Below are positions 9,005 to 18,768 of a stretch of 64,000 nucleotides of DNA, in pieces. A model generated the notes under the pieces. The model saw only the letters and a program-made list of their open reading frames with translations. It made no database searches and was not told the origin of the DNA. Source of the DNA: Microvirga antarctica (GTDB taxonomy: Bacteria > Pseudomonadota > Alphaproteobacteria > Rhizobiales > Beijerinckiaceae). The position numbers and the translations under genes are program-made. How positions within the stretch are numbered: position 1 is the first letter of the stretch; each line of letters opens with the position of its first letter. Where the stretch lies: the NCBI RefSeq assembly GCF_017921815.1, contig NZ_JAGEMM010000002.1:496001-560000 (forward strand), written 5' to 3'.

Positions 9005-10261
9005 ATGACGGCTGATCTTCCCGCTTTGGCGGCAGTGACCACCACGGACAAAACGCGTTGCTGCATCGTCGGCGGCGGGCCGGCAGGCATGATGCTCGGG
9101 CTGCTGCTCGCGCGTGCCGGCGTCGAGGTCCTGGTGCTCGAGAAACATGTCGACTTCCTCCGGGATTTCCGCGGCGATACGATCCACCCCTCGACGCTCG
9201 AGGTCCTCCATGAACTCGGCATCCTGGACGAATTCCTCACCCGTCCGCATCAGGAGGCCCAGACCGTCAGCCTGACGGTTGGCGGCACGCCGATGGTCCT
9301 GGGCGACTTCTCGCACCTGCCGACCCGCTGCAAGTTCGTGGCCCTCATGCCGCAGTGGGATTTCCTCGACTTCCTCGCCGACCACGCGCGCCAATACCCA
9401 AATTTCCGGCTCTGGATGGAAGCCGAATGTACCGGCCTGCTCACGGGGGACGGAGCGGTGTCCGGAGTGCGCGTCAACACGCCGAAGGGCGTCGTGGAAG
9501 TCGCGGCCGATCTCGTGGTTGGTGCCGATGGGCGCCGCTCTGTCGTGCGCGACAAGGCGGGGCTGGTCGTCACCGACATCGGCGCTCCCATGGATGTGCT
9601 GTGGATGCGGCTCTCTCGCCAGGCCGGCGATCCCGACCAGTTGCTCGGCAAGGTCGGTGCCGGCCAGATGCTGGTGATGATCGACCGCGACACCTATTGG
9701 CAATGCGCCTTCGTGATCCCCAAAGGCACCTTTGCCGATCTTCGCGCGGCCGGCCTTGCGGCGTTCCGAGCAAGGATCTTGGAGCTTGCCCCGTTCATCG
9801 GCAACCGCGCCGAGGAGCTGGCGACTTGGGATCAGGTAAAGCTTTTGACGGTGACGGTGGACCGCCTCGTGCGCTGGGCGCGCCCCGGCCTGCTCTGCAT
9901 CGGGGACGCGGCGCATGCCATGTCGCCGATCGGGGGGATCGGCATCAATCTGGCAATCCAGGATGCGGTGGCGACCGCCAATATTCTGAGCGCCCGCTTG
10001 CGCGAGGGTGCGCCGGATATGGCGCTCTTGGCGAAGGTTCAGGCCCGGCGCGACTGGGCGACCCGCACCACGCAGGCCTTTCAGGTCATGATGCAAAACC
10101 GCCTGATCAGTCCAGTGCTCGCGAGCAGAGGGAACCTGTCGGCCCCGCTGCTGCTGCGTGTTCTGGCTGGCATTCCGCTGTTCCGGCGCATTCCCGCTCG
10201 TATTGTCGGGATGGGATTCCAGCCCGAACACATCGAGACGCCCGCCTTCACCCCGCCATAG
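9005..10261 (+). CDS. FAD-dependent monooxygenase (aromatic hydroxylase / UbiH-like family)
   Basis: The 418-aa protein belongs to the class A flavoprotein hydroxylases. It begins with a Rossmann dinucleotide motif (IVGGGPAGMMLG, near residues 20-31), has the central FAD contact ADLVVGADGRRS, and the second FAD motif GDAAHAMSPIGGIGIN near residue 300. Homologues use NAD(P)H and oxygen to hydroxylate phenolic or quinone-type substrates; the actual substrate cannot be read from sequence. ATG 9005 follows a GAGGGG site. It converges on the antiporter gene, overlapping it by 14 bases. Its place between sufT and sufA is unusual. Confidence 0.8.
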   Translation: MTADLPALAAVTTTDKTRCCIVGGGPAGMMLGLLLARAGVEVLVLEKHVDFLRDFRGDTIHPSTLEVLHELGILDEFLTRPHQEAQTVSLTVGGTPMVLGDFSHLPTRCKFVALMPQWDFLDFLADHARQYPNFRLWMEAECTGLLTGDGAVSGVRVNTPKGVVEVAADLVVGADGRRSVVRDKAGLVVTDIGAPMDVLWMRLSRQAGDPDQLLGKVGAGQMLVMIDRDTYWQCAFVIPKGTFADLRAAGLAAFRARILELAPFIGNRAEELATWDQVKLLTVTVDRLVRWARPGLLCIGDAAHAMSPIGGIGINLAIQDAVATANILSARLREGAPDMALLAKVQARRDWATRTTQAFQVMMQNRLISPVLASRGNLSAPLLLRVLAGIPLFRRIPARIVGMGFQPEHIETPAFTPP

Positions 10262-12017
10262 GCTTGGGGTCGGGAAGATCGCTCGGTCCCGGGAAGACCG
10301 GGGGATTGTCCGGCCCAGGCGAGGGCGGGTGCTGGACCGGAGCCGCGGGGTCGGCCCAGGGAATGCCCTTGACCATCGCCCGGGCGATCTCCTGCTCGCC
10401 CATGATGATGGCCGTTGCGCCATATTTGGTCAGATGCTCGCGCTCGGCATCCGAATGGGCGCGGGCGATGATGGGGAGTTCCGCGTTGATCGCGCGCGCT
10501 TGCTCCACGACCTGACCGCTCTCGAACGAATCCGGGATGGCCACCAGCAGGCAGCGGGCTGCCCCGATATTGCCGGCGGCCGCAACCTCGGGATCGGCGG
10601 CATTTCCGATGATCGGCGTGATGCCGTCCTGCTTGAGCTGGTCGAGCTTGTCCTCGTTGCTCTCGATGACGACAAACGGAATCTCGCGGGCCTTCAGCTT
10701 CGCGCTGATGAACTTGCCCACCCGGCCGTAGCCGACAAGGACCACGTGGTCCGTGAGCGCGGTGGTCACGAGCGCCGTGACGGGCTCCGGCACCATGGGC
10801 TCGACGGCATCCAGGGTGGCGGCCTTTCGCGCCTCGCCACGGGCAGTCCAGCGGTCCAGCCAGGTGAACAGGAACGGGTTGACGATGATGGACAGGATCG
10901 CGCCTGCCAGAATGAGATCGCGGCCACGTTCGGGCAAAATCTCAAGATCGACGCCCAAACCCGCGAGAATGAACGAAAATTCGCCAATCTGCGCGAGGCT
11001 CGCCGCAATCGTCAGCGCGGTGGCATTGCCGTGGCCGAACAGCCGCACGATGGCAAGCGCCGCCAGCGATTTCCCGACGACGATGATCAGGAAGGTCGCG
11101 AGCACCGGGCCGAAATCGCGGATCAGGATCGTCGGGTCGAACAGCATGCCGACGGACACGAAGAACAGCACCGCAAAGGCGTCCCGGAGCGGGAGCGTTT
11201 CGGAGGCGGCGCGCTGGCTCAGTTCCGACTCGCTGAGAATCATGCCCGCGAAGAATGCTCCCAGCGCGAACGACACGCCGAACAACACGGCAGCCCCGTA
11301 AGCGATGCCCAAAGCGATGGCGAGCACGGACAGCCTGAAGAGTTCCCGCGATCCGGTATGAGCCGTGAAGTGGAGAAGCCAGGGAATCAGCCGACGTCCG
11401 CCCACCAGCATGATCGCCACGAAGGCCGCCACCTTGCCGAGAGTGATCGCCAGCGATTCCCACAGCATCCACGGGTCGGCGTTGGTATCCTTCAGCGCGT
11501 TGGCGATGGCCGGCAGCAGGACCAGCGCCAGCACCATCGCCAGATCCTCGACGATGAGCCAGCCCACGGCGATATGGCCGCGAGCCGTCTCCACAAGCCG
11601 CCGCTCCTGAAGGGCGCGCAGTAGGACGACCGTACTGGCGACCGACAAGGCAAGACCGAAGACGATGCCTGCCCCGATCGACCAGCCAAGCATCCAGGAC
11701 AGGCCCATTCCCAGAACTGTCGCAAAGGCGATCTGCACGACCGCGCCTGGAATCGCGATGGTCTTTACGGCCAGGAGATCCTTGAGGGAAAAGTGCAGCC
11801 CGACGCCGAACATCAGCAGGATGACGCCGATTTCGGCAAGCTGGTTCGCCAGCCCTTGGTCTGCCACGTAACCCGGCGTGAAAGGCCCGACGAGCACCCC
11901 CGCCACGAGGTAGCCGACGAGGGGGGATATCTTGACGCGGTGCGCCAGGGAACCGAGAGCGAATGCCATGACCAGACCGACCACAATGGTTGAAATCAGT
12001 GGGGTATGATGCGGCAT
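10248..12017 (-). CDS. ybaL: YbaL-family CPA2 monovalent cation:proton antiporter with TrkA-N domain
   Basis: This 589-aa inner-membrane protein has about 12 predicted membrane spans (residues about 5-380) of the Na+/H+ exchanger CPA2 fold. A cytoplasmic Rossmann TrkA-N/RCK domain starts at VVLVGYGRVGKF (about 415) and ends near 530, followed by a proline-rich tail. The opening region (HRVKISPLVGYLVAG, LLMFGVGLHFSLKD) is close to E. coli YbaL/KefB-type potassium efflux systems. An AAAAGGAGAG ribosome site precedes ATG 12017. It is transcribed against the suf genes and separates sufT from sufA. Control of gating by a nucleotide or thiol ligand is expected from the family, not shown here. Confidence 0.85.
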   Translation of the reverse strand: MPHHTPLISTIVVGLVMAFALGSLAHRVKISPLVGYLVAGVLVGPFTPGYVADQGLANQLAEIGVILLMFGVGLHFSLKDLLAVKTIAIPGAVVQIAFATVLGMGLSWMLGWSIGAGIVFGLALSVASTVVLLRALQERRLVETARGHIAVGWLIVEDLAMVLALVLLPAIANALKDTNADPWMLWESLAITLGKVAAFVAIMLVGGRRLIPWLLHFTAHTGSRELFRLSVLAIALGIAYGAAVLFGVSFALGAFFAGMILSESELSQRAASETLPLRDAFAVLFFVSVGMLFDPTILIRDFGPVLATFLIIVVGKSLAALAIVRLFGHGNATALTIAASLAQIGEFSFILAGLGVDLEILPERGRDLILAGAILSIIVNPFLFTWLDRWTARGEARKAATLDAVEPMVPEPVTALVTTALTDHVVLVGYGRVGKFISAKLKAREIPFVVIESNEDKLDQLKQDGITPIIGNAADPEVAAAGNIGAARCLLVAIPDSFESGQVVEQARAINAELPIIARAHSDAEREHLTKYGATAIIMGEQEIARAMVKGIPWADPAAPVQHPPSPGPDNPPVFPGPSDLPDPKPMAG

Positions 12018-12193
12018 CTGCTCTCCTTTTCGATTGAATGTTCCGCTTCGTTAGATTGGATAAGGCACCGAATCGTCAACCAAAACCCGACCCTCTCGGG
12101 GAAAAATCTCGACGTTGGGACTTCCACCTCCTATCTGTAGGAGACATTCCTCGTTCTGCCCGGGCCTTGAACCCGGTCGTCAGGAGAGACTCG

Positions 12194-12574
12194 ATGACAC
12201 TAGCGGGATTCAAGGTGGTCACCTTGACCGACGCGGCGGCAAGCCGCGTCAAGGACATCATCGGCAAGGCCGACCGGCCGATTGTCGGTGTGCGCATCGG
12301 CGTGAAGAACGGCGGCTGCGCCGGCATGTCGTACACGATGGATTATGCGGAGGCGGTGGAGCCCCGCGACGAGGTGGTCGAAGACAAGGGCGTCACCGTT
12401 CTGGTCGATCCCAAGGCGGTTCTGTTCCTTCTCGGCACCGAAATGGATTTCGAAACCACCAAGCTCGCATCGCAATTTGTGTTTCGGAACCCCAACCAGA
12501 CCTCGGCCTGCGGATGCGGGGAATCGGTCGCCATTACGCCCGCGACACCGGACGCGCTCCAGCCCGCGCATTGA
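12194..12574 (+). CDS. sufA: A-type Fe-S carrier SufA/IscA
   Basis: The 126-aa A-type carrier takes clusters from the SUF scaffold and hands them to apoproteins. The three cluster cysteines are present in the standard pattern: one in NGGCAGMSY and two in the C-terminal ACGCGE. I chose ATG 12194 (MTLAGFKVVTLTD), preceded by CAGGAGAG; a 52-codon upstream extension from 12038 is rich in Arg and Pro and not family-like. It lies 3.2 kb from sufT, separated by two unrelated genes, and has its own leader with a small hairpin at 12128-12143. Confidence 0.92.
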   Translation: MTLAGFKVVTLTDAAASRVKDIIGKADRPIVGVRIGVKNGGCAGMSYTMDYAEAVEPRDEVVEDKGVTVLVDPKAVLFLLGTEMDFETTKLASQFVFRNPNQTSACGCGESVAITPATPDALQPAH

Positions 12575-12576
12575 CC

Positions 12577-12972
12577 ATGGACGCCGATGCGATCCGCGAG
12601 ATTTTTCGAGATCTGGGGCAGGTTGCAATCCGGCGGATGTTCGGCGGACAGGGGATCTACCGGGACGGGGTGATGTTTGCGCTCGAGGCCCGCGGGAGCC
12701 TTTTTCTCAAGACCGATCAGGAGACCATCGAAGGGTTCCGGACCTCCGGGTCCCGTCCCTTCATGGTGACAGGGCGCTCGGGCGACCCCATGCCGACAAG
12801 CTATTGGCTGATGCCTGACAGCGCCCTCGACGATCCCGAGGAGGCAGCAATCCTCGCCGCCTTGGCGCTGGGCGCGGCCCGACGATCAAGGGCCAAGGCA
12901 GCCCCGAAGGCGAAGCCGCCCTCCAGAACGAGGACGGCGAAGACGAAGTCACTGTCGGAGAAAGATCCTTAG
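12577..12972 (+). CDS. TfoX/Sxy N-terminal-domain protein
   Basis: The 131-aa product has a TfoX N-terminal domain over residues about 1-95, with RRMFGGQGIYRDGVMFAL and YWLMPDSALDDPEE typical of the family. It then has a Lys/Ala/Pro-rich basic tail. In gammaproteobacteria TfoX/Sxy is a competence regulator, but single-domain alphaproteobacterial members have no established role. The start codon is two bases after the sufA stop, so it is probably cotranscribed with sufA. It converges on the helicase gene. Confidence 0.8.
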   Translation: MDADAIREIFRDLGQVAIRRMFGGQGIYRDGVMFALEARGSLFLKTDQETIEGFRTSGSRPFMVTGRSGDPMPTSYWLMPDSALDDPEEAAILAALALGAARRSRAKAAPKAKPPSRTRTAKTKSLSEKDP

Positions 12973-13009
12973 GCCGTGCGGGCACAGCGCTGCGTGCGCC
13001 CGCCCAAAC

Positions 13010-14614
13010 CTACTCGGCCTTCGGCTTCTTCGGTGCGGTCGACCGCATCAGGAAGGCCGGCACATGTTCTCCGAGGCCTAGCACCGCTGGCTCGGAATCG
13101 TGATCATTGCGACGGGAGCGGTCCTCGGACGACCGCGCAGGCCGCTCGTGCTGTCGATCCGTGCGTGGCTCGGATCGCGGAGCGGGCCGTTCCTCGCGGG
13201 GCGGCCGTGCGGCACGCGGAGCCTCGGCCTCTGCGACAGGCCGGTCACTTGAGCCAGGTGGCCGGTCACTTGAGCGAGGTGGCCGGTCATTCGAGCGAGG
13301 TGGCCGCGGGGTGCGGGCAGGGCGCTCGGCGCGGGGCGGTGCATCCTCCACGACCTCGACGGGACGGTCCGTTGGCGCCTCGGCCTCTGCGGATGAGCGT
13401 CGGCCGCCGCGGGCACGATCAGTCGAACCGGTGCGGACCCGCCGTTTGGTGGGTCGGTCCGAGGAGGGCGCCGATGGCGGCCGGTCGGCCAGGGTCGGGC
13501 CGTCCCATTCCACGGTCTCCGTGATCAGCTTCTCGATCGCCGCGAGCGATTTCTCATCGCCCGGAGCCACGAGCGTGAAGGCAGCGCCTGCGCGGCCCGC
13601 ACGTCCCGTGCGACCGATGCGATGGACGTAATCTTCGGCATGGTGCGGGATGTCGTAGTTGAACACGTGGCTGACGGCCGGGATATCCAGGCCGCGCGCT
13701 GCAACGTCGCTGGCGACCAGCAGGGGAACGAGCCCGCTGCGGAAATCGTCAAGCGCTGCCGTGCGCGAGCGCTGATCCATGTCGCCATGGAGCGCCGCCA
13801 CGTTGAAACCGTGCTTGAGAAGCGAACGATGGAGGACCGCCACGTCGCGTTTGCGGTTGCAGAACACGATGGCGTTCTGCAGGTCGGTCGCACCGTTGAT
13901 GAGGGCGCGGAGGGTCTCGCGCTTGGCGAAGTCCTCCCGGCCGGTGGCGACCAGCCGCTGCGTGATCGTGGCCGCCGTCGAGGCGGCGCGAGCGACCTCG
14001 ACCTTGACGGGTGTGTGCAGGAACGCGTCCGCGAGCCGCTGGATCTCCGGCGGCATCGTGGCCGAGAAAAACAGGGTCTGGCGGGTGAACGGCACCATTT
14101 TGACGATGCGCTCGATGTCGGGAATGAAGCCCATGTCGAGCATCCGGTCGGCTTCGTCGATCACCAGCAGCTCGACGCCGCTGAGAAGCAGCTTTCCGCG
14201 CTCGATATGATCGAGCAGGCGGCCGGGCGTGGCGATCAGCACGTCGACGCCGCGGGCGATCTTGGCATCCTGGTCGCCGAAGGAGACGCCGCCGATGAGA
14301 AGGGCCACGTTGAGTTTGTGATTGATGCCGTATTTGTCGAAGTTTTCCTGCACCTGCGCGGCGAGTTCGCGGGTCGGTTCCAGGATGAGAGTGCGGGGCA
14401 TGCGCGCCCGCGCCCGGCCGCTTTCAAGCCGGGTCAGCATCGGCAGCACGAAGGCCGCCGTCTTGCCGGTGCCGGTCTGCGCAATGCCGAGGACATCGCG
14501 GCGGTTGAGCACATGCGGAATGGCCTGTGCCTGGATCGGAGTCGGCTCCGTGTAACCGGAGGCTGCGACCGCCTGTAGAACTTTCTCGCTGAGTCCGAGA
14601 TCGGCGAAAGACAT
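13010..14614 (-). CDS. rhlE: DEAD-box RNA helicase, RhlE type
   Basis: This 534-aa ATP-dependent RNA helicase is of the kind used in RNA decay, ribosome assembly and cold growth. The core (residues 1-375) shows the Q motif, Walker A AQTGTGKT, the DEAD box in LVIDEADRMLDMGF, SAT in FFSATMP, and HRIGRTGRAGRAG. Beyond residue 380 is a long Arg/Pro/Asp/Ser-rich disordered tail, a usual RNA-binding tail in RhlE proteins, that includes a heptad repeat encoded by three 21-bp copies. I chose ATG 14614 (MSFADLGLSEKV) because the conserved protein begins here; an upstream in-frame ATG at 14743 would add 43 unconserved residues. No clear ribosome site precedes it. Confidence 0.9.
   Translation of the reverse strand: MSFADLGLSEKVLQAVAASGYTEPTPIQAQAIPHVLNRRDVLGIAQTGTGKTAAFVLPMLTRLESGRARARMPRTLILEPTRELAAQVQENFDKYGINHKLNVALLIGGVSFGDQDAKIARGVDVLIATPGRLLDHIERGKLLLSGVELLVIDEADRMLDMGFIPDIERIVKMVPFTRQTLFFSATMPPEIQRLADAFLHTPVKVEVARAASTAATITQRLVATGREDFAKRETLRALINGATDLQNAIVFCNRKRDVAVLHRSLLKHGFNVAALHGDMDQRSRTAALDDFRSGLVPLLVASDVAARGLDIPAVSHVFNYDIPHHAEDYVHRIGRTGRAGRAGAAFTLVAPGDEKSLAAIEKLITETVEWDGPTLADRPPSAPSSDRPTKRRVRTGSTDRARGGRRSSAEAEAPTDRPVEVVEDAPPRAERPARTPRPPRSNDRPPRSSDRPPGSSDRPVAEAEAPRAARPPREERPAPRSEPRTDRQHERPARSSEDRSRRNDHDSEPAVLGLGEHVPAFLMRSTAPKKPKAE
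13239..13301 (+). repeat. Three tandem 21-bp repeats inside rhlE
   Basis: Three near-identical 21-base units (GGCCGGTCACTTGAGCCAGG-type) run head to tail at 13239, 13260 and 13281. They encode a seven-residue Ser-Ser/Asn-Asp-Arg-Pro-Pro unit in the disordered helicase tail. Copy number is likely to vary between strains. Confidence 0.75.
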
Positions 14615-14777
14615 GAGGGGTATAACCAATGGGGTCTGGAGGCGCTTTCGATCCCGACCGCTCGAGGCGGCAACAAACCGGCGCAAAACGAGTTCTACCT
14701 GAGCGATCCGCTCAAGCAAAGGTGCGGCCGGACCATAGGACAAGGTAGCAGCTTGTCAATCCAAGGAAATTTTGACG

Positions 14778-15476
14778 ATGGCTGACACGCTCCTCCTGAT
14801 TCCCGGTCTCGGCAACACAGAACGGCTCTTCGAGCACCAGATCGCAACCTTCCGCGGACTCATGAGCGTTGCCGTCGCGGACCATCGCCAGGACGACACG
14901 GTTGCCGGAATCGCCGCGCGGGCCCTGGCAGGGGCGCCCGCCCGCTTTGCTCTCGCGGGCTTGTCGATGGGGGGCTATGTGGCCATGGAAATCATGCGCC
15001 AGGCACCCGAGCGTGTCGAACGGCTGGCCTTGCTCGATACGACCGCGGGCGCGGACACCGCCGAGGCCCGTGACAATCGCGAAAGATTGATCGCTCTGGC
15101 CGAAGCCGACGATCTCGATGGCGTCTTGGCCGATACCTGGCCGAAGCTCGTCCATGCCCGGCACCGCGACAACGAGGTCCTGAAGGAAGTGGTTGCCGAC
15201 ATGCTGCGGGAAACCGGCCCCGCTGCCTATATCCGACAGCAGCGCGCGATCATGAGCCGGCCGGATTCGCGCCCGACCTTGTCGGAAATCGAGATCCCGA
15301 CGCTGGTCCTGGTGGGCGAGGGCGACGCCATTACGCCGGTGGAGACCGCGCGGGAAATGGCCGAGATGATCGAATGGTCTTCCCTGTTCGTCGTCCGGGG
15401 CGCGGGGCACCTGTCCGCCCTGGATGAGCCCGAGGCTGTCACCGCGGCCCTTCGCCTGTGGCTGGAGCGGCCCTGA
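14778..15476 (+). CDS. Alpha/beta hydrolase
   Basis: A 232-aa alpha/beta hydrolase with nucleophile Ser in the elbow GLSMGGYVAM (about 75), a likely acid in LVGEGDAITP, and catalytic His in GAGHLSALDEP near the C-terminus. The early LIPGLGNTERLF is the HG-type oxyanion region with Gly-Leu-Gly in place of His-Gly. ATG 14778 has AAGGAA nine bases upstream. It lies divergent from rhlE and monocistronic. The substrate is unknown. Confidence 0.8.
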   Translation: MADTLLLIPGLGNTERLFEHQIATFRGLMSVAVADHRQDDTVAGIAARALAGAPARFALAGLSMGGYVAMEIMRQAPERVERLALLDTTAGADTAEARDNRERLIALAEADDLDGVLADTWPKLVHARHRDNEVLKEVVADMLRETGPAAYIRQQRAIMSRPDSRPTLSEIEIPTLVLVGEGDAITPVETAREMAEMIEWSSLFVVRGAGHLSALDEPEAVTAALRLWLERP

Positions 15477-15573
15477 CGTCAAACTGCATCTGTGTTGCAC
15501 AAGAGTGACAGAACATTACGTTGCAGTGATGTAATAGCGTGATTGGGTTTCACGAATCAGGACCATCAACGCT

Positions 15574-16227
15574 ATGAAAAAAATCCTTCTCTCCACTGTT
15601 GCCTTGCTTGCTCTGTCGGTCACGGCTTCGGCGGCTGACCTTCCGTCGCGCCGCCGGGCTCCGATGGTCGACGCTGCAGTTCCCATGTTCACCTGGACCG
15701 GGTTCTACGTCGGCGTGAACGCCGGTTACGGCTGGGCCAACGACAACAACAGCTACATCGACCCGGTGTTTGGTAACGTCGGCAACAACAACGACGGCGG
15801 CTTCGTCGGCGGCGGCCAGATCGGCTACAACTACCAGATGGGCCAGTTCGTCATCGGTCTCGAGACGGACATCCAGTACGCCGATCTCGGCAACAACAAC
15901 AGCCGCTACATCGGCGAGGCGAACTTTGGCCGTGGCTCGGACAACGAGTTCTTCGGCACCACCCGCGCTCGCGTCGGTGTCGCCTTCGATCGGTTTATGG
16001 TCTACGCCACGGGCGGTATCGCTTACGCTGATTCCGACTTCGGCTGGACGGCAGGCGGCGGCGTGGAATACGCTTTCACCAACAACCTGACCGCGAAGCT
16101 GGAAGGCCTCTACGTGAACCTCGACAGCAACGACCGCTACTATGGTCCGCTGCTGGCAGGCCGCAACAACGACCGCGAGTTCGGCGTCGTGCGCGCCGGC
16201 CTGAACTACAAGTTCAGCACCTACTAA
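15574..16227 (+). CDS. Outer membrane beta-barrel protein, Omp25/31 (RopB) type
   Basis: The 217-aa protein has a clear signal peptide (MKKILLSTVALLALSVTASA, cut before ADLPSRR). The mature part is an eight-stranded barrel of the Omp25/Omp31 family: it starts with FTWTGFYVGVNAGYGW, has alternating aromatic strands, and ends on tyrosine in GLNYKFSTY. Asparagine-rich loops (DNNNSY, NNNDGG, NNNSRY) lie between strands. Such proteins are abundant structural outer-membrane components in Rhizobiales, often immunogenic. A strong terminator follows, so it is a single-gene unit. Confidence 0.9.
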   Translation: MKKILLSTVALLALSVTASAADLPSRRRAPMVDAAVPMFTWTGFYVGVNAGYGWANDNNSYIDPVFGNVGNNNDGGFVGGGQIGYNYQMGQFVIGLETDIQYADLGNNNSRYIGEANFGRGSDNEFFGTTRARVGVAFDRFMVYATGGIAYADSDFGWTAGGGVEYAFTNNLTAKLEGLYVNLDSNDRYYGPLLAGRNNDREFGVVRAGLNYKFSTY

Positions 16228-16254
16228 GATCCGTCGCTTCGGCGACGTCGAGAG

Positions 16255-16281
16255 AGGCCCGGGGTGATCCCGGGCCTTTTT
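16255..16281 (+). terminator. Strong intrinsic terminator of the omp gene
   Basis: AGGCCCGGG-GTGAT-CCCGGGCCT gives a 9-bp GC stem and is followed at once by a run of T. It starts 28 bases after the omp stop codon. Confidence 0.9.
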
Positions 16282-16697
16282 GTTGCTGGAATGCCTGCTC
16301 AGTCGCGCAGTCGCTCAGTCGCTCGGGCGCTTGGGCGCGTGCGGCGATCCTTCCGGCCGTCGCATGTCCTCAAAGTCGGATGCAAAGCAGAAGCTGCGAA
16401 CCCGTCGCGACCCGACCGAGATCACTGCGCAAGGGCATCCGTCGCTGGCGCGCGTGGGCCGCACTCCTGTGCTTGTCGAGAGAATGCTCTCGACCCGCGC
16501 CATAGGATCCAGCGCAGGGACGCAGGGGCGCGTCCGCTTTTGCCGAGCAGACTGTCGGTGAGAGGCAGCGACCGGCGCGTGCCGTCGCGGCGGTGGGGCA
16601 CCCGACAGCGGCTTTCGCTGACCGAGGCTCCCTTGTTTGGGGAAAGAGCCTCCCTCGTCTTTGGAGCGCCCCATGGCGATCGTCGACGACAGCCACG
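16282..16697. other. About 420 bases without a convincing gene
   Basis: The stretch between the omp and glnA terminators has open frames on both strands, but they are Arg/Ser-rich, lack ribosome sites and show no family motif. It starts with a degenerate 8-bp tandem repeat (16300-16339). It could be a dispersed intergenic repeat or decayed DNA; that cannot be decided from one copy. Confidence 0.5.
16300..16339 (+). repeat. Degenerate 8-bp tandem repeat
   Basis: Five adjacent octamers follow the pattern CAGTCGCG, CAGTCGCT, CAGTCGCT, CGGGCGCT, TGGGCGCG. The first three are nearly identical and the last two diverged. Confidence 0.6.
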
Positions 16698-16727
16698 AAA
16701 AAGCCGGAGCCCGTGAGGGCCCCGGCT
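16698..16727 (-). terminator. Intrinsic terminator of glnA
   Basis: Read on the minus strand, AGCCGGGGCCC-TCAC-GGGCTCCGGCT forms an 11-bp stem (one G-T pair) followed by TTTTT. It lies about 50 bases downstream of the glnA stop. Confidence 0.85.
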
Positions 16728-16774
16728 GAGGAAAGCCTGCGGGGTTAAGGCCCGCACGTGGCATGTCGGCCTGC

Positions 16775-18184
16775 TTAGCAGGAATAGTACATTTCGAACT
16801 CGACCGGGTGCGGGGTCATCTCGAAACGGGCGACTTCGGTCATCTTCAGCTCGATGAAGCTGTCGATGAAATCGTCGCTGAACACGCCGCCGGTCTTGAG
16901 GAAGGCGCGGTCCTTGTCGAGGCTGGCCAGCGCCTCGCGGAGCGAGCCGCAGACGGTCGGGATCTTCTTCAACTCGCGCGGCGGCAGGTCGTAGAGATCC
17001 TTGTCCATGGCAGCGCCCGGATCGATCTTGTTGGTGATGCCGTCGAGACCGGCCATCAGCATGGCGGCGAAAGCCAGATAGGGGTTGGCTGTGGGATCGG
17101 GGAAGCGAACCTCGACGCGCTTGGCCTTCGGCGACGTCGTCCACGGAATACGGCAGGAGGCCGAACGGTTGCGTGCCGAATAGGCCAGCAGCACCGGTGC
17201 CTCATAGCCCGGGACGAGACGCTTGTAGGAGTTCGTCGACGGATTGGTGAAGGCGTTCAGCGCCTTGGCGTGCTTGATGATGCCGCCGATGTACCACAGG
17301 CATTCCTGGCTGAGGTCGGCATATTTGTTGCCGGCGAACAGCGGCTTGCCGCCCTTCCAGATCGACTGGTGCACGTGCATGCCCGAGCCGTTGTCGCCGA
17401 AGACGGGCTTGGGCATGAAGGTGGCGGTCTTGCCGTAGGACTGCGCGACGTTGTGGATGCAGTACTTATAGATCTGCATCTGGTCGCCCATGTGGACGAG
17501 CGTGTCGAACTTCACGCCGAGTTCGTGCTGGGCCGAGGCCACCTCGTGATGGTGCTTCTCGACCTTGACGCCCATGGACGCCATGGCGGCGAGCATCTCG
17601 CCGCGCATGTCCTGTGCGGAATCGAGCGGCGGGACGGGGAAGTAACCGCCCTTGGTGGGAATGCGGTGGCCGAGGTTGCCGCCCTCATAATCGGTGTCGC
17701 CGTTGGTCGGAAGTTCCGACGAATCGAGCTTGAAGCCGGTGTTGTACGGCGACGCCATGAACTTCACGTCGTCGAACACGAAGAACTCGGCTTCCGGGCC
17801 GATGAAGATCGTGTCGCCGATGCCGGTCGACTTCAGATAGGCCTCGGCCTTCTTGGCGATGCCGCGCGGGTCGCGGTTATAGGGCTCGCCGGTGGCCGGA
17901 TCGAGAATGTCGCACACGATCGACAGGGTCGAGGCGGAGAAGAAGGGGTCGAATTGCGCGGTCGTCGGATCGGGCATGAGTGTCATGTCGGATTCGTTGA
18001 TCGCCTTCCAGCCGGCGATCGACGAACCGTCGAACATCACGCCGTCGGCAAACGCTTCCTCATCGACAATCGCGATGTCGAAGGTCACGTGCTGCCACTT
18101 GCCGCGCGGATCCGTGAAACGGAAATCGACATACTTGATGTCGTTATCCTTGATCGCCTTGAGCACATCCTTGGCGGTCTGCAT
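16775..18184 (-). CDS. glnA: Type I glutamine synthetase GlnA
   Basis: The 469-aa enzyme makes glutamine from glutamate, ammonia and ATP and is the dodecameric GSI-beta type. Length is exactly the family norm. Active-site motifs include DGSSIAGW, the catalytic loop [19 protein letters not shown] and the Asn-Pro/Tyr segment near [17 protein letters not shown]. The adenylylation tyrosine is in KDLYDLPP (about 397), so activity should be controlled by GlnE with PII. I chose ATG 18184 ([11 protein letters not shown]) with GAGGA upstream; a longer in-frame extension is Arg-rich and not part of GlnA. It lies 67 bases downstream of glnB. Confidence 0.97.
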   Translation of the reverse strand: MQTAKDVLKAIKDNDIKYVDFRFTDPRGKWQHVTFDIAIVDEEAFADGVMFDGSSIAGWKAINESDMTLMPDPTTAQFDPFFSASTLSIVCDILDPATGEPYNRDPRGIAKKAEAYLKSTGIGDTIFIGPEAEFFVFDDVKFMASPYNTGFKLDSSELPTNGDTDYEGGNLGHRIPTKGGYFPVPPLDSAQDMRGEMLAAMASMGVKVEKHHHEVASAQHELGVKFDTLVHMGDQMQIYKYCIHNVAQSYGKTATFMPKPVFGDNGSGMHVHQSIWKGGKPLFAGNKYADLSQECLWYIGGIIKHAKALNAFTNPSTNSYKRLVPGYEAPVLLAYSARNRSASCRIPWTTSPKAKRVEVRFPDPTANPYLAFAAMLMAGLDGITNKIDPGAAMDKDLYDLPPRELKKIPTVCGSLREALASLDKDRAFLKTGGVFSDDFIDSFIELKMTEVARFEMTPHPVEFEMYYSC

Positions 18185-18251
18185 GATCGTGTCGTCCTCT
18201 TCTGCCCTTAGAGTGTATACCCGGCTGATCGCCGTGGTTTGGAAAGCAAGC

Positions 18252-18704
<453 letters not shown>

Positions 18705-18768
18705 CTAAAGTTTATGCAACTGCGAATTTCCCGGTCGATTGGCCCCTTTTCCCCTCCTGCGAGGCCCG

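Noticed and set aside
8465..10423. A 652-codon minus-strand frame covering sufT and the FAD monooxygenase
   Set aside because: It is low-complexity Arg/His/Pro-rich and antisense to two genes with intact motifs.
16315..16764. A 149-codon minus-strand frame in the omp-glnA spacer
   Set aside because: It runs through the glnA terminator, has no ribosome site and is Arg/Ser/Pro-biased in the manner of intergenic GC-rich DNA.
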